62,751 nucleotides of DNA from UBA685 sp049890215 (GCA_049890215.1 JBMHBX010000004.1:1-62751), one strand, 5' to 3'; shown: positions 26,680 through 36,197, counted from the first letter of the stretch. The notes: generated by a model not told the origin, from the letters alone. A program made the numbers and translations.

Positions 26680-28290
26680 ATGCCTGATATGACATCCCTT
26701 CATGCCACATTTGCGACACTGGCCCAAGATGCCAAAGCATGGCCTTTTGCCGAAGCGCGTGCCGTTATAAAGCGCCTTGCTGCCTCAGATGATGATGGTC
26801 AACGCCCTGTGGTGTTTGAAACAGGTTACGGGCCTTCAGGCCTGCCTCATATTGGCACTTTTGGTGAGGTTGTGCGTACATCAATGGTGCGTCTGGCGTT
26901 TGAAGTCTTAACAGGGCGCAAGACACGTCTTATTTGTTTTTCTGATGATATGGACGGGTTGCGCAAGGTGCCCGATAATGTGCCAAATCGTGAAATGCTA
27001 AGCGATTATATTGATCAGCCTTTGACCAAAGTGCCTGATCCTTTTGGCGATCATCCAAGCTTTGGTGAACATAATAATGCAAGATTATGTGCCTTTTTGG
27101 ATAGTTTCGGCTTTGATTATGAATTTATGAGCGCCACCACAGAATATAAAAGCGGGCGCATGGATTCAGCCTTGCTTGATATTTTGAAACATTATGAGGC
27201 TGTACGAGATATCATCTTGCCAACATTGGGCGAGGAGCGCCGCAAGACATATTCTCCTTTTCTGCCAATTTGCCCGACAACAGGGCGGGTATTGCAGGCC
27301 AAAGTCATCGCCACAAATCCGGATGCCGGCACGATTTCATATGAAGATCCTGATAATGGGGCCATTATTGAAGTGCCTGTAACAGGCGGGGCCTGCAAAT
27401 TGCAGTGGAAGTGCGATTGGGCCATGAGATGGTATGCGCTTGGTGTTGATTATGAGATGTCTGGCAAGGATCTGATTGATTCTGTCAATCTGTCATCCAA
27501 AATTGTGCGGGTTCTTGGCAAAGTGCCACCAACCGCCTTTTCTTATGAGCTGTTTCTTGATCAAAATGGTGAGAAGATTTCAAAATCCAAAGGCAATGGT
27601 TTGTCGATTGAAGAATGGCTTCGTTACGGGTCACCTGAATCATTGGCGTTGTTCATGTATGGCCAGCCAAAGCGTGCCAAACGTCTTTATTTTGATTCTA
27701 TCCCCAAAGCGGTTGATGAATATTTTGCCCATTTGCGTAAATTGCCTGATTGTGAGCCTCAGGCATTGCTTGAAAACCCTGCATGGCACATTCAAAGAGG
27801 CGATATAGCGGTTCAGGATATGCCTGTCAGCTTTTCTCTTTTGCTGAATCTGGCAGCGGTCTGTCAGGCTGAGACAGCAGAGGTGATTTGGGGATATGTC
27901 AGTGATTATGCACCTGATGTGACAAGAACAAGCCACCCTGTTCTGGATGATATGATTGCTTATGCTGTGAATTATTATCAGGATTTGGTGCGCCCTCACT
28001 TGCGGTACCGGGCAGCCACTGAGGCAGAAAAGCAGATATTAGCATCTCTGCGTGATGTGATTGCCGCGCAGCCATCTGAGGCAAGCGGTGAAGAGTTGCA
28101 ATCTTGTGTCTATGCAGCAGGTAAGCAAGCTGGTTATGAGAATTTGCGTGACTGGTTTAGCTGTTTATATGAAACCATGCTTGGCCAGTCTCAGGGGCCT
28201 CGTATGGGTGGATTTTTCCGCCTTTACGGGCGTGATAAGACACTGGCTCTGTTTGATGATGTATTACATGACAGGCTGGTATCACAATAA
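26680..28290 (+). CDS. lysK: lysyl-tRNA synthetase, class I
   Basis: 536 residues from the ATG at 26680. It is the class I form of LysRS, typical of archaea and Alphaproteobacteria, not the class II enzyme of most bacteria. Signatures: the HIGH equivalent PHIGTFGE and the KMSKS equivalent KISKSKGN, with the class I zinc-bearing insertion between. The C-terminal half is the all-helical anticodon-binding domain. An upstream in-frame ATG at 26626 is unlikely. pyrD follows by 28 bases, so the two are probably co-transcribed. Confidence 0.95.
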   Translation: MPDMTSLHATFATLAQDAKAWPFAEARAVIKRLAASDDDGQRPVVFETGYGPSGLPHIGTFGEVVRTSMVRLAFEVLTGRKTRLICFSDDMDGLRKVPDNVPNREMLSDYIDQPLTKVPDPFGDHPSFGEHNNARLCAFLDSFGFDYEFMSATTEYKSGRMDSALLDILKHYEAVRDIILPTLGEERRKTYSPFLPICPTTGRVLQAKVIATNPDAGTISYEDPDNGAIIEVPVTGGACKLQWKCDWAMRWYALGVDYEMSGKDLIDSVNLSSKIVRVLGKVPPTAFSYELFLDQNGEKISKSKGNGLSIEEWLRYGSPESLALFMYGQPKRAKRLYFDSIPKAVDEYFAHLRKLPDCEPQALLENPAWHIQRGDIAVQDMPVSFSLLLNLAAVCQAETAEVIWGYVSDYAPDVTRTSHPVLDDMIAYAVNYYQDLVRPHLRYRAATEAEKQILASLRDVIAAQPSEASGEELQSCVYAAGKQAGYENLRDWFSCLYETMLGQSQGPRMGGFFRLYGRDKTLALFDDVLHDRLVSQ

Positions 28291-28318
28291 GGGCCCTTGG
28301 CAAAGGATGTGTTGATAA

Positions 28319-29428
28319 ATGTGGCAGGTAGCAACAAGCTTAACACAAAAATTGCCGGCAGAGATTGCCCATAATGTGGCCGTAAAGGCACTTTCCTGGG
28401 GGATGGGACCAAAGGCAGATGTGCCGTTTATGCCTGTCCGGCTTGCTGGATTAACATTGCCAAATCCGCTTGGTCTTGCTGCCGGATTTGATAAAAATGC
28501 AGAGGCTTTTGACGGCGCCTTCCGCCTTGGCTTTGGCTTTGTTGAGGTTGGCACAATTACGCCTCTGCCTCAGCCTGGTAATGCCCGCCCGCGTGTTTTC
28601 CGCCTGAGCGAAGATGAGGGCGTGATTAATCGTTATGGGTTTAACGGCAAAGGTATGGAGGCCGCCGCAAAAAGGCTTGGTGCCAGATCTGTGCCTGAAA
28701 CTATAAAGACTCCGCCTATTTTAGGGGTCAATATTGGTGCGAATAAGCTGACCATAGATAAGCCGGCTGATTATTATAAGAGCGCTGCCCGTTTGGGTGG
28801 TCTGGCAGATTATGTGACTGTCAATATTTCCTCGCCAAACACACCTGGTCTTCGTGATTTGCAGGATGCTGAGGCCTTAAAGGTGACATTACAGGCGACC
28901 TTTGACGGCCTTCATCAGGCAGGGCATGATAAGCCTGTTTTCGTGAAATTAGCGCCAGATTTAACCAAAACCGCCTTATGGCAGTCACTTGAAGCCGCCT
29001 CAGCCTTCCCTGTAAATGGCTTTATTTTGACAAATACCACCATCACGCGCCCTGATACATTACAAAGCAGGCACCGCGCTGAACAAGGAGGCTTATCTGG
29101 TCGTCCTGTCGCCTCATTATCCGAAGCCTCTTTGATAGATGCGCTTGCTTTTCGCAAGGCGCATGGCAGCAGCACAGCGATAATATCAGTTGGCGGCATT
29201 TTTGATGCATGTGATGTGTTTGTGCGTCTTGCCCTTGGCGCGGATGCCACACAGCTCTATAGCGCATTATCCTTGAAAGGGCCTTATTTGCCTGCGCGTA
29301 TTTTGACAGATCTTGGCCATATGGTTGCAAAGGCAACCGGTCAGGGCAGCCCGCAACATATCTCATCACTCTGTGGTAGCATCACAGATTTGCAGGAGGC
29401 CCGTCATCTGGCGCGTTCTTTGGTTTAG
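28319..29428 (+). CDS. pyrD: dihydroorotate dehydrogenase (quinone), class 2
   Basis: 369 residues, the long class 2 form with an N-terminal amphipathic membrane-association extension. It oxidises dihydroorotate to orotate using FMN and quinone. Motifs: GLAAGFDKNAEA, EVGTITPLPQPGN, NRYGFNGKG and the active-site Ser in NISSPNTPGLR; the FMN phosphate loop is VGGI. Its TAG stop overlaps the stop of the convergent RHH gene by four bases (TTAG). Confidence 0.96.
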   Translation: MWQVATSLTQKLPAEIAHNVAVKALSWGMGPKADVPFMPVRLAGLTLPNPLGLAAGFDKNAEAFDGAFRLGFGFVEVGTITPLPQPGNARPRVFRLSEDEGVINRYGFNGKGMEAAAKRLGARSVPETIKTPPILGVNIGANKLTIDKPADYYKSAARLGGLADYVTVNISSPNTPGLRDLQDAEALKVTLQATFDGLHQAGHDKPVFVKLAPDLTKTALWQSLEAASAFPVNGFILTNTTITRPDTLQSRHRAEQGGLSGRPVASLSEASLIDALAFRKAHGSSTAIISVGGIFDACDVFVRLALGADATQLYSALSLKGPYLPARILTDLGHMVAKATGQGSPQHISSLCGSITDLQEARHLARSLV

Positions 29429-29823
29429 CCTGCCAACTCTTCAAGGTTAGCAAGAGCGCGCTGATAACAAATCTTGGCCTTTACATCCAAAAGATGAGGA
29501 TCATCCAAGATGGCCTCACCTGCCTGCACTGTTTTGTTGATGATAACTGGCTGTGATTGAGGGCTTGTGGCGGGCAGTTTGTCCTCTTCATTCAGGTCAG
29601 CATAGTTTTTGAAAAAAACCATAATGACAAGCCGGACTGCCTGTGCCATGCCAAGATCGCCTTTTTGCGCCCAAATTGCCTCAAGCATATCAGCCAAAGG
29701 AATAGATGCCCTGTTTGCCACTGTTTGTGCATTTTCCCACACATACACCTCAAGCTGAAGGCTTGTGCGCCGACTGCCAATGGTGATATTTCGTTTTTCT
29801 GTTTGCAAAAGGCTGTTCTTCAT
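29425..29823 (-). CDS. ribbon-helix-helix domain protein, RHH_4-like
   Basis: 132 residues. The N-terminal third (NITIGSRRTSLQLEVYVWEN, then a helix with a SIPLADMLEAIW turn) matches the alphaproteobacterial RHH_4 pattern of a beta strand with RTS followed by LE..W and two helices, so it is probably a small dimeric DNA-binding protein. The remainder is a helical segment of unknown role ending in DVKAKICYQRALANLEEL. It converges on pyrD with a 4-base overlap and is divergent from rpmB. Confidence 0.65.
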   Translation of the reverse strand: MKNSLLQTEKRNITIGSRRTSLQLEVYVWENAQTVANRASIPLADMLEAIWAQKGDLGMAQAVRLVIMVFFKNYADLNEEDKLPATSPQSQPVIINKTVQAGEAILDDPHLLDVKAKICYQRALANLEELAG

Positions 29824-29924
29824 ATCCTAAAGAATAATCCGAAAAGGTTAACAAATTCCTACTTTTTCAAAAGCTTTACAAAAAAATGATCACAGGCTAT
29901 CTATGTGCATTTGGGTGAATCAAC

Positions 29925-29953
29925 TTGACCCTGTGGGTTGGATCGTCTAAAAC
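29925..29953 (+). promoter_or_regulatory. sigma-70 promoter of rpmB
   Basis: TTGACC (29925-29930), 17-base spacer, TAAAAC (29948-29953), about 46 bases before the rpmB ATG. An inverted repeat (CCTGTGG 29930-29936 with CCACAGG 29959-29965, and GTGGGTT 29933-29939 with AACCCAC 29951-29957) spans the -10 region and could be an operator or a 5' hairpin. Confidence 0.6.
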
Positions 29954-29998
29954 CCACTCCACAGGTAATTCCTAACAGATTTTATAAGGAGCAGGGCC

Positions 29999-30280
29999 AT
30001 GGCCAAGCGTTGTCAAATCACAGGTAAGGGCGTTATGACAGGCAATAATGTCAGCCATGCGAAAAACCGCACACGTCGCCGTTTTCTGCCGAATCTTCAG
30101 CAAACAACGATGCAGTCTGAATTATTGGGCCGCTCGGTATCACTTCGCATTTCAACAAGCGCTATTCGCACAATTGAAAAGCATGGCGGCCTTGACGCCT
30201 TTTTGATGCAGGCACGCAATGCTGAGCTTGCTGATGACGCAAGAGCGCTAAAGCGTGAAATGATGGCTGCCTCTGCCTAA
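29999..30280 (+). CDS. rpmB: 50S ribosomal protein L28
   Basis: 93 residues. The start MAKRCQITGKGVMTGNNVSHAKNRT is shown here only by its MAKRCQITGKG and NNVSHAKNRT parts, both typical of L28. It lacks the paired zinc-binding Cys of the C+ form (a single Cys5). SD AAGGAG precedes the ATG. It has its own promoter and a strong terminator, and so is monocistronic. Confidence 0.97.
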   Translation: MAKRCQITGKGVMTGNNVSHAKNRTRRRFLPNLQQTTMQSELLGRSVSLRISTSAIRTIEKHGGLDAFLMQARNAELADDARALKREMMAASA

Positions 30281-30306
30281 GATAATCTATCTTTAATGAT
30301 CGTTAT

Positions 30307-30333
30307 AAAACCCCGCTTTTGCGGGGTTTTTTT
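30307..30333 (+). terminator. rho-independent terminator after rpmB
   Basis: AAAACCCCGC (30307-30316) and GCGGGGTTTT (30321-30330) form a 10-bp stem with a four-T loop and a T run to 30333. It can also serve cobT from the opposite side. Confidence 0.95.
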
Positions 30334-30370
30334 ATAGATGGAATTGATAATTTTATCCTGATGGCGCTAT

Positions 30371-32230
30371 TTAGCGGCGCAGTGGTGATTTTGATTTTTT
30401 ATCTTCATCAAACAAATCAGCCAATTGCGACATCACAGCGCCGCCCAGCTGATCCACATCTGTGATGGTCAGCGCATTTGCGTAATAGCGATTAACATCA
30501 TGACCAATACCGATCGCCATTAATTCAATTGGCGATTTGCTCTCAATGCGATCGATCACATAACGCAAATGCTTTTCAAGATAATTGCCGCTATTTGACG
30601 ACAATGTTGAATCATCGACAGGCGCCCCATCTGAGATCACCATTAAGATTCGTCTGTCTTCCTGACGTGCCATCAGACGATCATGGGCCCAGGTGAGTGC
30701 CTCGCCATCGATATTTTCTTTCAAAATACCTTCACGAAGCATCAGCCCAAGAGATCGCCGCGCTCTGCGCCATGGTGTATCAGCGCCTTTATAGATGATA
30801 TGGCGCAAATCATTCAAACGCCCCGGTTTTTCAGGCTTGCCTGCGATTTGCCATGCTTCACGTGATTTACCGCCTTTCCAGGCCTTTGTGGTAAATCCCA
30901 GAATTTCCACTTTTACCCCGCAGCGTTCAAGTGTGCGTGCCAAAATATCAGCCGTGACAGCAGCAATGGTAATGGGTCTGCCACGCATTGAGCCGGAATT
31001 ATCAAGCAATAAGGTAACGATTGTATCTCTGAATTTTGTGTCTTGTTCTTGTTTATAGGATAAGGCAGAAAGCGGCTGCGTGACCACACGGTGCAATTTG
31101 CCGGCATCCAAAATACCTTCTTCAAGATCGAAATCCCATGACCGGTTCTGGTGCGCCATCAATTTACGCTGAAGCCTGTTTGCAAGCTTGCCAATGACAG
31201 ATGTCAGATTTTCAAGGTGCCTGTCCAACATGGCACGCAACCTGTCTAATTCGTCATTATCACATAAATCATCAGCATCTATCACCTCATCATAAAGGCG
31301 GGTAAAGACTCGGTAGGCATCTTTATCAGCCTCCTGATTTGCACCATGACCATGAGGATCGCCACCAGGTGATTCGCCATCTGCCATAGCATCATTATCA
31401 AGATCGCCATCCATATCTGCGCCATCATCGCTGCCCATGGCAGAATCGCCATCTTGATCTAATGACTGGCTGTCCTGGCTTTCTGAATTATCTTCGCCTT
31501 GCGTGCTGTCAGCTTCATCTTCTTGCCCTTCATCCTGGCTTTCTGAATCAGCTTCGCCGTCATCTTCATTGTCGGTATCATCATCATTTGAATCAGACGA
31601 ATCACCCATATCTGTTTCCAAAGCGCCGATCAGCTCTTTTGCCATTTTGGCAAATTGTGCCTGATCTGCTTCACTGCCTTGCATTTTTTCAAGCAACGCG
31701 CCGGCACGCGATTCAATCCATGGCCGCCAAAGTTCCATCGCCATAGAGGTAGATGGCGGCGGCGCCTCTCCTGTGAGGACTTCGCGCAATGTCAGGCGTA
31801 CCGCTTCGGCAAGAGCCGATTCATCACCGCTATCAGGTGAGCCAATGGTCCGCCCCTGATAATGCGCATTGAGTTTCTCATTCAGATTTTTACGCACGCC
31901 AAGCATTTGGTTTGCGCCAATCGCCTCTACTCTGGCCTGTTCAGCTGCCTCAAAGATGGCTTTGGCTCCTGCCATTTGCGGGCAAAGCTTTTGGTGCATG
32001 GTCTCATTATGATGGGCAAGCCATAGGCCAGCTGCGTCACTGGCCCCGCGCAGCTTTTCCATGGATTGTGTGAGCCCTTCTCTGGCAAGCGCTGGCAGTC
32101 TGACTTCGGTTTTGCCAACATGAGTATCATGGCCGGCATAGCGTACCTGTACCTGACGCCCGCCACTAAGCGCACGCATGGAGGCAGCATTTGCTTTCAG
32201 GAATTCACTTTGTTTATCCTGGTTTGACAC
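30371..32230 (-). CDS. cobT: aerobic cobaltochelatase subunit CobT
   Basis: 619 residues. There is an N-terminal helical region, then a long acidic low-complexity segment (about 205-300, Asp/Glu/Ser-rich), then a C-terminal von Willebrand A domain with MIDAS motif DNSGSMRG and the downstream SDGAPVDDS loop. In the aerobic B12 pathway CobT works with the AAA+ ATPase CobS and the CobN subunit to insert cobalt into hydrogenobyrinic acid diamide. cobS lies just upstream (57-base gap) on the same strand; cobN is not in the window. Confidence 0.94.
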   Translation of the reverse strand: MSNQDKQSEFLKANAASMRALSGGRQVQVRYAGHDTHVGKTEVRLPALAREGLTQSMEKLRGASDAAGLWLAHHNETMHQKLCPQMAGAKAIFEAAEQARVEAIGANQMLGVRKNLNEKLNAHYQGRTIGSPDSGDESALAEAVRLTLREVLTGEAPPPSTSMAMELWRPWIESRAGALLEKMQGSEADQAQFAKMAKELIGALETDMGDSSDSNDDDTDNEDDGEADSESQDEGQEDEADSTQGEDNSESQDSQSLDQDGDSAMGSDDGADMDGDLDNDAMADGESPGGDPHGHGANQEADKDAYRVFTRLYDEVIDADDLCDNDELDRLRAMLDRHLENLTSVIGKLANRLQRKLMAHQNRSWDFDLEEGILDAGKLHRVVTQPLSALSYKQEQDTKFRDTIVTLLLDNSGSMRGRPITIAAVTADILARTLERCGVKVEILGFTTKAWKGGKSREAWQIAGKPEKPGRLNDLRHIIYKGADTPWRRARRSLGLMLREGILKENIDGEALTWAHDRLMARQEDRRILMVISDGAPVDDSTLSSNSGNYLEKHLRYVIDRIESKSPIELMAIGIGHDVNRYYANALTITDVDQLGGAVMSQLADLFDEDKKSKSPLRR

Positions 32231-32287
32231 GCGAACAAGACCTATCTGGATATTGCCTGACTGGCGGTTAAAATGAACAAGCTAACC

Positions 32288-33283
32288 CTAATTTGCTTTT
32301 GGCTGGCCTTCCGGCAAATCAATGCCGAAAATGCGCTGATAATATTCCGCCAAAGTCGGGCGTTCAATCTCATCACATTTGTTCAGAAAGCTAAGGCGGA
32401 AAGCAAGGGTGATATCATTAAAGATACGTGCATTCTCAGCCCAGGTCAGCACTGTGCGTGGTGACATGACAGTTGACAGGTCACCTGCCAAAAAGCCTTT
32501 GCGTGTCATATCAGCTAATCTGACCATCTGGTCAATTTGCTTTTCACCTTCTGCATTTTGATAATCTTTTTGCTTTGCAAGAATGATCCGCACTTCATCT
32601 TCATGAGGCAGATAATTTAATGTCGCCACAATCGACCATCTGTCCATCTGGCCCTGATTGATTTGTTGTGTGCCATGATAAAGGCCTGTTGTATCGCCAA
32701 GACCGACTGTGTTCGCTGTGGCAAATAGCCTGAAATGCGGGTTAGGTGTGATGACCTTATTGCTGTCAAGCAATGTTAATTTGCCCTCGATTTCAAGGAC
32801 ACGCTGAATCACAAACATCACATCAGCGCGGCCTGCGTCATATTCATCGAAAATCAGCGCAACAGAATTCTGCAATGCCCAGGGAAGCAAGCCTTCTTTG
32901 AATTCTGTGACCTGTTTGCCATCGCGAAGCACAATCGCATCTTTGCCGATCAGATCAATACGGCTGATATGGCTATCAAGGTTAATGCGCAAGGTCGGCC
33001 AGTTTAATCTGGCGGCGACTTGTTCAATATGCGTTGATTTGCCAGTGCCGTGATAGCCTTGAATCATTACACGCCTGTTATGTGAAAACCCGGCCAGAAT
33101 CGCCAAAGTTGTTGCCTCATCAAACTGATAGTCAGGATCAATGGCCGGCACGTAATCAGAGGCTTGTGAAAACCCCGGAACTGTCATTTCCGTCTCAATG
33201 CCAAATAGGTCTTTTGTATTATAGGTCGTATCTGGTGCCGCCAGATGATGGGCGGCCCTGCCATGGACGGTGTCTGCTGACAT
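32288..33283 (-). CDS. cobS: aerobic cobaltochelatase ATPase subunit CobS
   Basis: 331 residues, a MoxR-like AAA+ ATPase. Walker A is GYHGTGKS (76-83), Walker B is ALIFDEYDAG, and sensor regions include FATANTVGLGDTTGLY. It partners with CobT, the VWA subunit encoded next. The J-domain gene lies 47 bases upstream on the same strand. No B12 riboswitch is seen before it. Confidence 0.95.
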   Translation of the reverse strand: MSADTVHGRAAHHLAAPDTTYNTKDLFGIETEMTVPGFSQASDYVPAIDPDYQFDEATTLAILAGFSHNRRVMIQGYHGTGKSTHIEQVAARLNWPTLRINLDSHISRIDLIGKDAIVLRDGKQVTEFKEGLLPWALQNSVALIFDEYDAGRADVMFVIQRVLEIEGKLTLLDSNKVITPNPHFRLFATANTVGLGDTTGLYHGTQQINQGQMDRWSIVATLNYLPHEDEVRIILAKQKDYQNAEGEKQIDQMVRLADMTRKGFLAGDLSTVMSPRTVLTWAENARIFNDITLAFRLSFLNKCDEIERPTLAEYYQRIFGIDLPEGQPKAN

Positions 33284-33330
33284 CTTTACACTCCGTTTGC
33301 GAGGTCTTTTTTGAAAATTATGAGCTTGTT

Positions 33331-33921
33331 TTACTGCGTTGCTAGCTTGTTACGCAATAGAGAATAAGCAAGATTGATTTCTTTCAGCTTTTCCTCTGCT
33401 TTTTTGTCACCCTGATTTCTGTCCGGATGATGTTGTTTGACAAGCTTATTATATCGTTTTTTAAGCGCAGCGCTATCATTTGTCGGGTCCATGGCAAAAC
33501 AGGCCCATGCCTGCCTTTCTTCTGGATCAAGAGCGTGAAGCGCGGCTTGCGCTGTGGTGGTGGCTGTCTCTTCAAACAGGCCAAATATATCATCCAGATC
33601 TTCAGGGCGTGGCGGTTGTTTGCCGCTTGTGCCAAATTTCCATGAGGGCCGCTCCCATGTTGAGGCATCTCTGATAGCTTGTTCCAGCGCCTCACCTTCC
33701 ATGCCTGAAAAATAATTCCACTGTTTGTTATAATCTCTGACATGTGCCAGACAGAAAAAGCGATATTCGCGCACATGTTCACGGCTTTTGGGCGCCGGAT
33801 AAAGCCCTTCCTGACCACAATCAGGCACTTCACACAGCCTGACATCAGGCGCGTTTTTGCTCTCGCGCCCTGCAAAGGCCATTTCTGGTAATTTTACATC
33901 ATTGGCTTTGTTAAATCTCAT
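33331..33921 (-). CDS. J-domain protein with N-terminal cysteine cluster
   Basis: 196 residues from the ATG at 33921 (MRFNKANDVK); an upstream in-frame ATG at 33981 is less likely. The N-terminal part has a possible metal site: Cys30, Cys35, Cys57 and His60. The J-domain is at the C-terminus (about 130-196) with the HPD motif in KQHHPDRN, needed to stimulate Hsp70 ATPase. The domain order is the reverse of DnaJ. It is followed by cobS-cobT and is divergent from bolA, an arrangement common in Alphaproteobacteria. The client protein is unknown. Confidence 0.85.
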   Translation of the reverse strand: MRFNKANDVKLPEMAFAGRESKNAPDVRLCEVPDCGQEGLYPAPKSREHVREYRFFCLAHVRDYNKQWNYFSGMEGEALEQAIRDASTWERPSWKFGTSGKQPPRPEDLDDIFGLFEETATTTAQAALHALDPEERQAWACFAMDPTNDSAALKKRYNKLVKQHHPDRNQGDKKAEEKLKEINLAYSLLRNKLATQ

Positions 33922-33984
33922 GACAAAGAGTATAAAGTCCCTTAAGGCGAAAACAAGATGTGCAAGACATAAGGATGGCAAAAA

Positions 33985-34242
33985 ATGCTTGTGAAACAGT
34001 TAATGCATGACAAGTTAGAGGCAGCATTTGCCCCAAGCTACCTTGAAATAGAAGATGTCAGCCATCATCATGCTGGTCATGCCGGCGCGCCAGAGGGCGG
34101 CGAAAGTCACTTTAATCTGACGATTTCATCTGAGGCATTTGAGGGCAAAAGCCGTATCGCCTGCCATCGTCTGATCAATACTGCCTTAGCTGAATTATTG
34201 GCAGGGCCTGTTCACGCATTGCAGATTAAAATCGTGAAATAA
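33985..34242 (+). CDS. BolA-family protein
   Basis: 85 residues. The BolA pattern is visible: an N-terminal helix (LMHDKLEAAF), a DVSHHHAGHAG loop, SHFNLTISSEAFEGKSRI and CHRLINTALAELL. BolA proteins bind [2Fe-2S] with monothiol glutaredoxins and act in iron-sulfur homeostasis; His in the loop and Cys/His in CHRL are candidate ligands. It is divergent from the J-domain gene, with only 63 bases between the starts. Confidence 0.9.
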   Translation: MLVKQLMHDKLEAAFAPSYLEIEDVSHHHAGHAGAPEGGESHFNLTISSEAFEGKSRIACHRLINTALAELLAGPVHALQIKIVK

Positions 34243-34284
34243 CGAAAAAAGACAACAAAACAGAATCGCTTTAAGCTTATTATC

Positions 34285-34908
34285 TTATGAGCTGGTGCTG
34301 TCGTTATCCTTATCTATATCTTTATCTGTATCGCCCCAATGCCAAATCGCTGCCTGCCGTCCTTCTGAGAGGGCAAAACAGCTATTGAGCAAGCCTGTCA
34401 TCTGAGGTGTTTTTTCAGAGGTAGCCCCCTCATTTGTCTGAGAGGCCTCGCGGTTTCGTTTGGCGCGTTCACCAAAAATCGTTTGAAAGGCAACAGTGGC
34501 AACAGGCCCCATTAATTCTGTGATATGGGTGCAGCCTTGCTTGCCGCCTATGGCTCTTGCAACAATTTTCTTCCAACCAGGGCGAATAGTCTCTCCAATC
34601 AAATTGCCAATGGCCGCCGCCCCTTGAGGGCAATCATGATAGGGGCCTGATAATGTTTTTGCACTGGCATCCAGAATCATCATCTCTTCAGATATGGTCA
34701 CGCATATTTTCATATGATGAAGAGGCTCTCCTTTTTCTACCGTTCCATGTGTGCGTGACGGAAAACTATAGGATTTTGTGTCGATCAATTCTGCTTCAAT
34801 ATCATAATGACCATCCTCTCTGGCAAAGCCGTCAAGGGTGATTGTGCGGCGATGAGAATGGGTTCTTGTCGCCGGCTTTGTGCCGGCTTTTGTCTTTATT
34901 GTCATCAC
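34285..34908 (-). CDS. DUF2889 family protein
   Basis: 207 residues. It has an N-terminal SHRRTITLDGFAREDGHYDIEAEL segment (only part is needed: ITLDGFAREDG), a LHHMKICVTI strand, a GCTHITELMGPVA motif and GLLNSCFALS near the C-terminus, the pattern of DUF2889. Function unknown. Its ATG overlaps the stop of the CorC-like gene by four bases (ATGA), so it is translated from the same aroK-aroB-corC transcript. The Asp/Ser tail is short. Confidence 0.8.
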   Translation of the reverse strand: MMTIKTKAGTKPATRTHSHRRTITLDGFAREDGHYDIEAELIDTKSYSFPSRTHGTVEKGEPLHHMKICVTISEEMMILDASAKTLSGPYHDCPQGAAAIGNLIGETIRPGWKKIVARAIGGKQGCTHITELMGPVATVAFQTIFGERAKRNREASQTNEGATSEKTPQMTGLLNSCFALSEGRQAAIWHWGDTDKDIDKDNDSTSS

Positions 34909-36197
34909 TTTGTCCTGTTTGTCTGGTCTCGCTCTGTCTTGCCGCTATCAACCGCTAATTTTATTTTGGTTAATTGCACCCCTTCACGCGCGATAATGGT
35001 AAAGCGTCTGTCATGAAATCTGAATTCCTGACCTTCGGCCGGGATGGTGCGTGATTCCATCAAAACAAGCCCTGCAATGGTCGCTGCTTTATCATCTGGC
35101 AAAGACCAGTTCAAAATGCGGTTTATATCACGAATGGTAACAGTCCCGTCTACAAGCCAGCTGCCATCTGGCTGTGGTTGGCAGCCCTGCAATGCGATGT
35201 CTGTTTCATCATCAATATCACCGACAATTTCTTCGAGAATATCTTCAAGTGTGACAATCCCCTGAAACGCCCCATATTCGTCAATCACAAGGGCAAAATG
35301 CTCTTTACGTGCGCGAAATGCCTGTAATTGTTCGAATAAATCGGTGGTATCAGGAATGAAGTAAGGATCTTGTGCGCTATCAACAATCCGCAAAGCAGAA
35401 AGGGCATTATTTTCGCTTGCCTTTTGCAAGGCAAGAAGCAGGGATTTTACATGTAAAACCCCAATGATATTTTCAGGGCTGTCCTGATAGATAGGATGGC
35501 GTGTATGAGGAGAGGTCAGCACAAAACGCACAATATCTTCTGGATCATCATCTGCGTTGATCATCGACACAGAGGCGCGGTGAGTCATAATCTCATCGAC
35601 TTTGACATCCCCTAAATCAAGCACAGATGACAGCATGGCGGTTGTCTCTTCACCTTCTGCATCAGCGCCTTCACCATGAAGCTCTATCATGCCGCGCAAT
35701 TCTTCATCGCGTTCATCATCAGACGGGGCGGCATTGCCCATCAATGTTGTGGCAAGCCATCTGATTGTCACCGTAAGTGGTGTGAGAAGCCACACAACAA
35801 GCCGGATAGGCTGCGCAATACGAAGCGCGAATCTGTCAGCGTGATTAAAGGCATATGTTTTTGGCAACACTTCAGCAAATATGACAAGCAAAATGGTCAT
35901 AAATAAAGTTGCAAGCACGAGGCCGCTATCGCCAAAAATGGCAAGGGCAGCTGAGGTTGCTACCGCAGAGGCCAGAACATTGACAGCGTTATTTCCTATC
36001 AAAATGGCACCGATGAGTTTTTCGCGATCCTGCCTTAAGGTTTCAACAATCTTTGCATTTTTGGACCCTTTTCGTGCCATCTGGCGCATACGCGCATCAG
36101 AGGCGGCTGTCAGAGCTGTCTCTGCACTGGAGAAAAAGGCAGACAGAAAAATCAAAAAAACAATGGCAAGGCCAAGCTCAATGAGAACATCTAGCAT
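34905..36197 (-). CDS. CNNM/CBS/CorC-HlyC domain membrane protein
   Basis: 430 residues. The N-terminal CNNM (DUF21) membrane domain has about four segments and the SAFFSSAETAL motif. A pair of CBS domains follows (about 205-325; MTHRASVSMI, FALVIDEYGAFQGIVTLEDILEEIVGDI). The C-terminal CorC_HlyC domain is beta-rich. Family members are linked to Mg/Co efflux or Mg homeostasis, despite the old hemolysin name. Its ATG directly abuts the aroB stop (TAA|ATG). Confidence 0.92.
   Translation of the reverse strand: MLDVLIELGLAIVFLIFLSAFFSSAETALTAASDARMRQMARKGSKNAKIVETLRQDREKLIGAILIGNNAVNVLASAVATSAALAIFGDSGLVLATLFMTILLVIFAEVLPKTYAFNHADRFALRIAQPIRLVVWLLTPLTVTIRWLATTLMGNAAPSDDERDEELRGMIELHGEGADAEGEETTAMLSSVLDLGDVKVDEIMTHRASVSMINADDDPEDIVRFVLTSPHTRHPIYQDSPENIIGVLHVKSLLLALQKASENNALSALRIVDSAQDPYFIPDTTDLFEQLQAFRARKEHFALVIDEYGAFQGIVTLEDILEEIVGDIDDETDIALQGCQPQPDGSWLVDGTVTIRDINRILNWSLPDDKAATIAGLVLMESRTIPAEGQEFRFHDRRFTIIAREGVQLTKIKLAVDSGKTERDQTNRTK

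Noticed and set aside
33284..33330. Cobalamin riboswitch before cobS
   Set aside because: The gap is only 47 bases and has no B12-box.
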